NCBI GenBank assembly: GCA_030038765.1
Contig: JASHRA010000168.1
Location: forward strand, 1 to 20,512
Direction of reading: 5' to 3'
DNA: 20,512 nt
From: Candidatus Dormiibacterota bacterium
Lineage (GTDB): Bacteria > Chloroflexota > Dormibacteria > Aeolococcales > Bog-877
Notes under the pieces: generated by a model
Seen by the model: the letters and a program-made list of their open reading frames with translations, nothing else
What the model was told of the DNA's origin: nothing
The model's database searches: none
Program-made: the position numbers and the translations under genes
Shown here: in pieces, positions 13,561-20,512 of the stretch
Position numbering within the stretch: the stretch's first letter is position 1
Layout of the letters: each line of letters starts with the position of its first letter

Positions 13561-13628
13561 CTGGGTACAAGGATGGGGATGGTGGCGGTCGGCCGCGGGG
13601 CGCTGCCGCGGGCGCGGGGGAGGAGTCG

Positions 13629-15416
13629 ATGAGCCCGGGCGGAGCCGTCGAGGAGATCCGCTCCCGGCTCGACATCGTGGAGGTGATCGGGGGCTACCTC
13701 CGCCTCAGCCGCGCCGGGCGGGAGTGGAAGGGCCTCTGCCCCTTCCACACCGAGCACACGCCCTCCTTCTACGTCAGCCCGGAGAAGCGGGTCTGGAACT
13801 GCCACGGCTGCCACGAGAGCGGCGACCTCTTCAGCTTCGTCGAGATGATCGAGCACACCGACTTCCGCGGCGCCCTGGAGCTGCTGGCGCGAAGGGCCGG
13901 GGTGGACCTGGAGGCGGAGCGCGCCCCGAGCCCCCGGGAGCGGGCCCGGCGGCGCCAGCGCGAGGAGATCCTGCGCCTCAACCGGCTGGCCGCCCGCTAC
14001 TACCACCACGTACTCCAGGAGACGGGCGCCGGGGAGCAGGGGCGCCAGTTCCTGGAGCGGCGCCAGGTGACGGAGCAGGACCGGCTCGACTTCCAGCTCG
14101 GCTACGCCCCCCAGGGCACGACCGGGGACAACCTGGTCCGCTACCTGCGGCGCCAGGGCGCCTCCGACCAGGACCTGCTGGCCGCCGGCCTGGCCCGGCC
14201 CGAGCGCCAGTCGCTGATCGACTTCTTCCGCCACCGGGTGGTGGTCCCGATCCGGGACGAGCAGGGCCGGGAGGTGGGCTTCGGGGGCCGCGCCCTGGGC
14301 GAGGCCGGGCCCAAGTACCTCAACACCAGGCGCACGGCGGTCTTCGACAAGTCCGCCGTCCTCTTCGGCCTGGACCGAGCCCGCGAGGCCGTCCACCGCC
14401 AGCACCAGGCGGTCCTGATGGAGGGCTACTTCGACGTCGTGGGGGCGCACCGGGCCGGCGTCGGCAACGCCGTCTCCACCTCCGGGACCGCCCTCACCGA
14501 GGCCCAGGTGCGGCTCCTGCGCCGCTTCGCCGACGAGATCGTGCTCTGCTTCGACGGGGACGCCGCCGGGCGGCGCGCCGCCCAGCTGGCGGTGGGCCTG
14601 GTGGCGGGCGCCGGGACCGGCTGCCGGCTGCTCACCCTGCCCGCCGGCGAGGACCCCGACGACCTGGCCCGGCGCGACCCCGCCGAGCTGCGCCGGCTGG
14701 TGGAGCAGGCCCCGCCCGCCTGGGAGGTGCTGGTGGACCAGGCCCTGGAGGGGCCCCCGGGCGAGGAGCAGGAGGCGCTGCGACGGGCCATGCGGGTCCT
14801 GACCCGTATCCCCGAGGCCAGCATCCGCGCTCTATATGCAGAGCGGGCGGGACGCCACCTGGGCGTGCCCGCCAGCCGGATCCTGGAGGACGTGGAGCAT
14901 CTCGGCAGCGGCAGGGGCGGCGGCGGCGAGGCGCGAGGTTTGAGCGCGGGCTTGACGGGGCAGGCTGGAATGGGGGCGTCTGCCCATCTCCTGGGACTGC
15001 TCTGGCACCGGCCCCGGATGATCGCGGAGGTTCGAGATCGATACCAACTCCGGCGCGACGACTTCGCCGACCCCCAGCAGGGCGCCCTCTACCAGGAGCT
15101 GGTGGAGCGGGCGCCCGACCGGCCCCAGCCGGAGGAACTGCCCAGGGAGCTCCGGGGGCAGCTGGAGCAGCTCCTCCGGGCCGAGTTCCCGGAGCTGCGG
15201 GAGGACGCCTCGGAGCCGAGGCTGCGGGAGGCGCTGGCGCAGTCGGTGAGCCGGACCAAGATCGAGAGCCTGCAGGAGCGGGCCCGGGCCCTGAGCCAGA
15301 GCCTGCTGGAGCTGGGCCACCACCGGGACGGCGAGGGGCCCCAGCTCCTGGCCGAGCTGGACCGGGTGCGCAAGCAGATCGAGGCGCTGAAGGGCGCCAC
15401 GGCGCGGGAGGCATAG
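13629..15416 (+). CDS. dnaG: DNA primase
   Basis: The protein has 595 residues from ATG 13629, with GGAGG-type ribosome site (AGGAG at 13621-13625). The N-terminal zinc-binding domain has C37-x2-H40 in CPFH and C58-x2-C61 in CHGC, followed by SGDLFSFV. The RNA-polymerase core contains GFGGRAL (217-223), GPKYLNT, and the TOPRIM motifs MEGYFDV (264-270, Glu265) and FDGDAAGRRAA (308-318, Asp309/Asp311). The C-terminal helicase-binding region is Leu/Glu-rich and divergent as usual. DnaG makes RNA primers for chromosome replication. It ends two bases before the rpoD start, the classic macromolecular-synthesis pairing. Confidence 0.97.
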   Translation: MSPGGAVEEIRSRLDIVEVIGGYLRLSRAGREWKGLCPFHTEHTPSFYVSPEKRVWNCHGCHESGDLFSFVEMIEHTDFRGALELLARRAGVDLEAERAPSPRERARRRQREEILRLNRLAARYYHHVLQETGAGEQGRQFLERRQVTEQDRLDFQLGYAPQGTTGDNLVRYLRRQGASDQDLLAAGLARPERQSLIDFFRHRVVVPIRDEQGREVGFGGRALGEAGPKYLNTRRTAVFDKSAVLFGLDRAREAVHRQHQAVLMEGYFDVVGAHRAGVGNAVSTSGTALTEAQVRLLRRFADEIVLCFDGDAAGRRAAQLAVGLVAGAGTGCRLLTLPAGEDPDDLARRDPAELRRLVEQAPPAWEVLVDQALEGPPGEEQEALRRAMRVLTRIPEASIRALYAERAGRHLGVPASRILEDVEHLGSGRGGGGEARGLSAGLTGQAGMGASAHLLGLLWHRPRMIAEVRDRYQLRRDDFADPQQGALYQELVERAPDRPQPEELPRELRGQLEQLLRAEFPELREDASEPRLREALAQSVSRTKIESLQERARALSQSLLELGHHRDGEGPQLLAELDRVRKQIEALKGATAREA

Positions 15417-15417
15417 G

Positions 15418-16527
<1,110 letters not shown>

Positions 16528-16716
16528 GAGTGCCCCGGCGGCGGCGCCCTGTCGCCACCCCCCCGCGTCCGGCCCGTCCGGGCAGGCTCTCGGGCCGCGT
16601 CCGGCGGGCCGCCCCTACCCGCTGGCCCCATCGCCGTGCACCGGGGGCAGACCTGCTCGAACGGGGTGCCGGTCCCGCCCCGGGGCGTCCCCGCTCTGAT
16701 AGCTCACGGTCAATCC

Positions 16717-16745
16717 TTGAACCATGTCTGAAAGTCTGCTATCAT
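16717..16745 (+). promoter_or_regulatory. sigma-70 promoter of the substrate-binding protein gene
   Basis: TTGAAC (16717-16722), exactly 17 bases, then TATCAT (16740-16745), with TG at 16737-16738 giving an extended -10. This is the best promoter in the window. The predicted start near 16752 leaves a leader of about 28 bases to GTG 16780. Confidence 0.75.
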
Positions 16746-16779
16746 CCCGCGATCCGAGCCATGGAGGGTGGGTATCCGG

Positions 16780-18738
16780 GTGAAGAGGCTGGTAGGTTCT
16801 TGGGCGGCCCGTGCCGGCACCGCGGTGGCGGCAGCGGCGCTGCTGGCGTCCGTCAGCCTGGGCGCGAGCACGCAGGCGGCGAGCCGGGGCCACGGGGTGG
16901 TCACCTTCGCTGAGCTGCCGGAGTCGCCTCCCAACTACATCTCGCCTCTGGACGGATCGGTCGACGAGACCAATGCAAACACCGGCCAGTTCTCCTGGCT
17001 GATGTGGCCCGCCGTGTACCGGGTCGGTGACGACGGCAAGCCGGACGTCAACTGGGCCATCAGCGTGGGCGAGCCGCCGGTCTACTCCGACGACAACACC
17101 GTGGTGACGGTCACGCTGAAGCACTGGGTGTGGTCGAACGGACAGCCGATCACGGCCCGCGACGTGGTCTTCTGGATGAACCTGATCAGCGCCCTCAGCG
17201 ATCCCAACATCCCTGCCGTCGGCAGCAGCAGCGCGCCCGGGGCCACCTACGGCAACTCGGTCCCGGGCGGCTTCCCGCAGAACGTGAAGAGCTACCAGCA
17301 GACTGGCACCTACACCATCGTGTTCCACCTCAACGCGTCCTACAACCCGACCTGGTTCACCGACGACGAGCTGAGCCAGCTGGTGCCCATCCCGCAGGCC
17401 TCCTGGGACCGGCTCAGCGCCTCGGGCCCGGTCGGCAACTACGACGCCTCGGCGGAGCCGGAGGAGCTGCTCCCGAGCGGGCCCGACCAGCCCTGCACGG
17501 ACTGCTACGTCCCGGTCGACCCCGGCACAGCCAGCAGCGGCGCGCTGGGCGTGGCCGAGTTCCTCAACGACCAGTCCGAGGACCTCGCCACCTACGACAG
17601 CAACCCCCTCTGGCAGGTGGTCAGCGGGGCCTTCCGGCTCAGCCAGTTCACCACCTCCGGTTTCGTCAAGATGGTCCCCAACAGCCGCTACTCCGGCGCC
17701 CCCAAGCCCCGGATCAGCGCCTTCGAGGAGCTGCCCTACAGCAGTGACTCCGCCGAGTTCGACGCGCTCCGCGCGGGGAGCGTCGACATCGGCTACATCC
17801 CGCCCTCCGACCTCGGCCTCGTCAAGTCGGTGGAGAGCAGCGACGGGCTGAGGTTCGCTCCCTGGTACGTCTACGGCTCGACGCTCTCTCCGCTCAACCT
17901 CACCAACCCAACTGCCGGCCCCATCTTCAGCCAGCTCTACTTCCGCCGCGCCTTCCAGTACCTGATCGACCAGAGCGAGTACATAAAGGACTTCTCGGGC
18001 GGCCTCGGCACCGCCGACAACGGGCCCTTCCCGCCCTATCCGCTGCACAACCCGGACCTCAGCCCGCTGGTCAGCAAGGGCTCCGTGTATCCCTACGACC
18101 CGAGCAAGTCGGTGAGCCTGCTGAAGGCCCACGGCTGGGACGTCCAGCCCCACGGCAGCAGCTACTGCGAGAAGCCGGGCTCGGGATCTGGCGAGTGCGG
18201 GACCGGCATCAAGCAGGGCCAGACGCTGGACTTCTCCATCCTCTACGTCAGCGGCCAGGCCCAGCTCACCAACGAGCTCGAGGCCATGCAGTCGACGATG
18301 AAGAAGGTGGCGGGCATAGACCTCACCCTGAAGCAGGGCTCGCTCAGCGACGTGCTCGCCACCGGCGACGCGGACTGCAGCTCCGCCAACCCCTGCTCCG
18401 ACTGGGACATCGTGGACTGGGCTGCCACCAACACCTGGACCTACCCGGGCGCGCTCGCCACCGGCGGTCAGTACTTCTCGCCCGACGGCCTGGACATGGG
18501 CGACTGGCAGACGCCGGAGAACCTCGCCAACATCAAGGCCACGGAGACCGCCCCCAACCAGAAGGCCGAGATCCAGGCCCTGTACCGGTACGAGGACTAC
18601 GTCGCCGAGCAGGTGCCGATGATGATGATGCCGAACGGTCCCTACCAGCTGACGATGTACAGCGACAAGCTGGACGGACTGGTCCCGCAGGGCATCTTCG
18701 CCGACATCAATCCCCAGTACTACGCGCTGGCCAAGTGA
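16780..18738 (+). CDS. ABC transporter peptide-type substrate-binding protein
   Basis: The protein has 652 residues from GTG 16780, chosen because GGAGGG lies 11 bases upstream; in-frame GTG 16768 would add four. A Sec-type signal peptide is clear (KRLVGSWAARAG, then a hydrophobic AVAAAALLASVSLGA and a TQA-A cleavage context), but there is no lipobox cysteine. The mature part follows the SBP_bac_5 order: TVTLKHWVWSNGQPITARDV, VFWMN, FRLSQF, YFRRAFQYLIDQ, then the C-terminal Cys-bracketed loop and closing blocks shared with the fragment at 1-619. The length exceeds the usual 500-550 residues because of Cys-containing insertions. It should bind peptides or related solutes outside the cell. No permease genes adjoin; the next genes are a dehydratase and an RpiR regulator. 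Confidence 0.9.
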   Translation: MKRLVGSWAARAGTAVAAAALLASVSLGASTQAASRGHGVVTFAELPESPPNYISPLDGSVDETNANTGQFSWLMWPAVYRVGDDGKPDVNWAISVGEPPVYSDDNTVVTVTLKHWVWSNGQPITARDVVFWMNLISALSDPNIPAVGSSSAPGATYGNSVPGGFPQNVKSYQQTGTYTIVFHLNASYNPTWFTDDELSQLVPIPQASWDRLSASGPVGNYDASAEPEELLPSGPDQPCTDCYVPVDPGTASSGALGVAEFLNDQSEDLATYDSNPLWQVVSGAFRLSQFTTSGFVKMVPNSRYSGAPKPRISAFEELPYSSDSAEFDALRAGSVDIGYIPPSDLGLVKSVESSDGLRFAPWYVYGSTLSPLNLTNPTAGPIFSQLYFRRAFQYLIDQSEYIKDFSGGLGTADNGPFPPYPLHNPDLSPLVSKGSVYPYDPSKSVSLLKAHGWDVQPHGSSYCEKPGSGSGECGTGIKQGQTLDFSILYVSGQAQLTNELEAMQSTMKKVAGIDLTLKQGSLSDVLATGDADCSSANPCSDWDIVDWAATNTWTYPGALATGGQYFSPDGLDMGDWQTPENLANIKATETAPNQKAEIQALYRYEDYVAEQVPMMMMPNGPYQLTMYSDKLDGLVPQGIFADINPQYYALAK

Positions 18739-18819
18739 CAGCCAGCGGTTCTCGGGAGGCCAGCACCGGACTGCCGGCGGGGCGTCGGCGGGCGCGGCGC
18801 GTATCCGATTAGGCCTGGC

Positions 18820-19917
18820 TTGTCCGCCACCGGGGAGACCAGACCCGGTCCCAGCGCGCTCCCGGAGCTGCCGCCGGAAGCCGGAGAGGACGTTGGCGTC
18901 CCGCCCCAGGGGCGGGAGGCGGGCACCGACCAGGACCTGGTCCGGCTGGCAGACATCCGGCGCGCCGAGGCGTCGCTCCCCCCCTCCATCGCCAGGCACC
19001 TGGTCACCGAGTGGCGGCCCGGGGTGTGGCTCAAGCTGGAGAGTCTGCAGCCTTCCGGGTCCTTCAAGATCCGCGGCGCCACCTGGAAGCTGATGACCGC
19101 CGCCGACTCGGCCCGGAGCCGCGGCGTGGTCGCCTACTCCAGTGGGAACCACGGGCGCGCGCTCGCCCTGGCCGCGCGCTCCATGGGCGCCAGGGCCACC
19201 ATCGTGGTGCCGGGCAACGCTCCCAAGAGCAAGCTGGGCGGGATCGCCGGCGACGGAGTGACCCTGGTCCGTTGCCAGCCCGGCAGCGAGCTGCGCCGCC
19301 AGCTGGCCGAGGACCTGGCCCGCAGCTCCGGCGCCGTGCTGGTCCCCCCCTACGGCGACCTCGACGTGATCGCCGGCCAGGGGACGGTCGGCCTGGAGCT
19401 AGCCGAGCAGATCGATGGGCTGGACGCGGTCGTGGTCCCGGTGGGCGGCGGTGGCCTGGCCAGCGGGGTGGGGGCGGCGGTCAAGGCGATCAGGCCCGCC
19501 ATCAAGGTGATCGGGGTCGAGCCCAGCCTCGCCGCCGACGCCGCCCAGTCCCTTCGCGAGGGCCACATCGCCGTCTGGCCGGTGGAGCGCGTGGGTCGCA
19601 CCATCGCCGACGGCGTTCGCACCCAGTCCCTGAGCGCGCTCACCTTCCGGCACATGATGCGCTACGTGGACGACATGGTGGCCGTCGGCGAGGCGGAGAT
19701 CCTGGCGGCGATGGGGCTGCTGCTGAACAGCTGCCACCTGGTCGTCGAGCCCGCCGGAGCTCTCCCCATGGCGGCCCTGCTGGCCGGAAGCCTGCCGGAC
19801 TCGGCCCGGGTGGCCCTGGTCGTGTCGGGGGGGAACACGTCGGCCGGAACGCTCCAGCGGGCGCTCGGATCGGGGCACGCACCGCGCCCCGCCCGTACCG
19901 GTGCCGAGCCACGGTAG
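18820..19917 (+). CDS. PLP-dependent threonine/serine dehydratase-like enzyme (fold type II)
   Basis: The protein has 365 residues if TTG 18820 is used; the first 40 residues are Pro/Gly-rich and the real start may be later. The PLP lysine is K83 in SGSFKIRGA, the phosphate-side block is SSGNHGRALALAARSMGA (107-124), the PLP-phosphate loop is VGGGGLASG (208-216), and VVSGGNTS (334-341) closes the ring-binding site. This set fits the threonine dehydratase/serine racemase/ammonia-lyase group, which deaminates hydroxy-amino acids to 2-oxo acids. There is no C-terminal ACT domain, so it is the short catabolic type if a dehydratase. The usual Thr-Pro-Leu segment near the N-terminus is replaced by LPPSIARHLVTEW, so specificity is uncertain. 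Confidence 0.85.
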   Translation: MSATGETRPGPSALPELPPEAGEDVGVPPQGREAGTDQDLVRLADIRRAEASLPPSIARHLVTEWRPGVWLKLESLQPSGSFKIRGATWKLMTAADSARSRGVVAYSSGNHGRALALAARSMGARATIVVPGNAPKSKLGGIAGDGVTLVRCQPGSELRRQLAEDLARSSGAVLVPPYGDLDVIAGQGTVGLELAEQIDGLDAVVVPVGGGGLASGVGAAVKAIRPAIKVIGVEPSLAADAAQSLREGHIAVWPVERVGRTIADGVRTQSLSALTFRHMMRYVDDMVAVGEAEILAAMGLLLNSCHLVVEPAGALPMAALLAGSLPDSARVALVVSGGNTSAGTLQRALGSGHAPRPARTGAEPR

Positions 19918-19937
19918 GCGGCTCGTCGTCCTCGACG

Positions 19938-19969
19938 GCGGCCGCCCAGTCCCGCCCGCGGGCGGCCGC
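19938..19969. promoter_or_regulatory. perfect 10-base inverted repeat before the RpiR-type gene
   Basis: GCGGCCGCCC (19938-19947) and GGGCGGCCGC (19960-19969) are perfect complements around 12 bases. The repeat begins 20 bases after the dehydratase stop and ends four bases before the TACCCT box of the next gene. It could terminate the upstream transcript or be the autoregulatory operator of the RpiR-type protein. No U-tract follows. Confidence 0.5.
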
Positions 19970-19973
19970 ACAC

Positions 19974-19979
19974 TACCCT
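19974..19979 (+). promoter_or_regulatory. -10 box for leaderless RpiR-type regulator mRNA
   Basis: TACCCT, six bases, then GTG 19986, with no Shine-Dalgarno. Same geometry as upstream of 8417 and 11657. Confidence 0.45.
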
Positions 19980-19985
19980 GGGTCA

Positions 19986-20512
19986 GTGGCTCTGACCAGG
20001 CCGGAGCGCCAGCGGCGCACCCTCGACCTGCAGCTCCTGTCCTCGCCGCTGACGCCGGTCGAGCGCCGCATCGCCGAGGTGCTGATGCGGGACTACCCGC
20101 AGGCGGCGCTGCTGCGAGCCGACGAGGTCGCCCGCGCGGCCAGCACCAGTCCGGCCAGCGTCGGTCGGCTCGCGGTCAAGCTCGGATACGCCAACTACCG
20201 CGACATGCAGGCGGCGCTGGCGGTGGAGATGCGTCGTCGGGTGGTCTCCCCGCGACAGCGCCTGGAGACGGCCGCGCTGGGCCGACGCAGGCGGCCCCAG
20301 GAGGTGCTGCAGGAAACGGTCAACGTGTCCATCGGGAACGCTCAGTCAGTGCTGGAGTTCGTCGATGGCAAACAGGTGGAGGAGCTGGTGGCGGCCCTGA
20401 GCCGGCCCGATCGGCACAAGGTCTTCGTGGCCGGGTCGAACAAGGCCGGGCTGGTCGCCGCCTACTTTGCCCTCCAGCTCGCGCAGATCAGGAGCGGGGT
20501 CTGCCTCTTGGA
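19986..20512 (+). CDS. RpiR-family transcriptional regulator (3' truncated by window end)
   Basis: The frame from GTG 19986 stays open to the last base, giving at least 175 residues. Residues 17-80 form an RpiR-type HTH: LLSSPLTPVERRIAEVLMRD, then ADEVARAASTSPASVGRLAV and KLGYANYRDMQAAL. A linker leads into the start of a SIS sugar-phosphate-binding domain (HKVFVAGSNKAGLVAAYFAL). RpiR proteins sense phosphosugars or other metabolites through SIS and control nearby catabolic genes. The neighbours here are the dehydratase and the substrate-binding protein, so amino-acid or amino-sugar uptake is a reasonable guess. The inverted repeat just upstream is a candidate operator. Confidence 0.85.
   Translation, partial: MALTRPERQRRTLDLQLLSSPLTPVERRIAEVLMRDYPQAALLRADEVARAASTSPASVGRLAVKLGYANYRDMQAALAVEMRRRVVSPRQRLETAALGRRRRPQEVLQETVNVSIGNAQSVLEFVDGKQVEELVAALSRPDRHKVFVAGSNKAGLVAAYFALQLAQIRSGVCLL

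Noticed and set aside
16615..19152. 845-residue minus-strand open frame opposite the substrate-binding protein
   Set aside because: Low-complexity Val/Gly/Leu/Arg composition and complete overlap with a clear transporter gene with promoter and signal peptide.

Overview
This is a very GC-rich bacterial chromosome segment with tightly packed genes and many GTG and TTG starts. Host clues are a complete dnaG-rpoD pair, a deazaflavin (F420)-type nitroreductase, a PPOX-family protein, CCA-encoding tRNA genes, and several GTG starts placed six bases after a TANNNT box, which suggests leaderless mRNAs. Together these fit a high-GC Terrabacteria lineage such as Chloroflexota, Dormibacterota or a deep actinobacterium. 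The phylum is inference only.

Layout. (1) 1-619: the C-terminal end of an ABC peptide-type substrate-binding protein, paralogous to a full-length one at 16.8-18.7 kb. (2) 635-2065: a nitroreductase-like protein and, divergently, a protein with the C-terminal domain of RapZ but no ATPase domain. (3) 5928 down to 2076, minus strand: etfB, etfA, an FHA protein fused to what looks like a dead secretion-type ATPase, a one-helix membrane protein and an HNH endonuclease, closely spaced and probably one operon. (4) tRNA-Asp, then a small defence or toxin-antitoxin island (6237-8245): a DUF433-type antitoxin, a DUF5615 PIN toxin that seems to start at CTG, and a divergent AbiEii-like protein that lacks the catalytic front of the nucleotidyltransferase but carries WYL-like and zinc-ribbon domains. 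(5) 8417-11456: a methyltransferase, a PPOX protein, a convergent M20 amidohydrolase and an HD-domain protein. (6) tRNA-Ser, a membrane protein with a His-rich motif, an unusual HTH/tryptophan-repeat/coiled-coil protein, dnaG and the primary sigma factor rpoD. (7) 16780-20512: the second substrate-binding protein with a good sigma-70 promoter, a PLP-dependent threonine/serine dehydratase-like enzyme, and the start of an RpiR-type regulator cut by the window end.

Most of the window is housekeeping. The best candidates for something new are the FHA-pseudoATPase with its small membrane partner, the HTH/W-repeat protein directly upstream of dnaG, the standalone RapZ C-domain, and the toxin-antitoxin island with its odd start codon and truncated AbiEii-WYL protein. 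No CRISPR array, insertion sequence, integrase or rRNA gene was seen.
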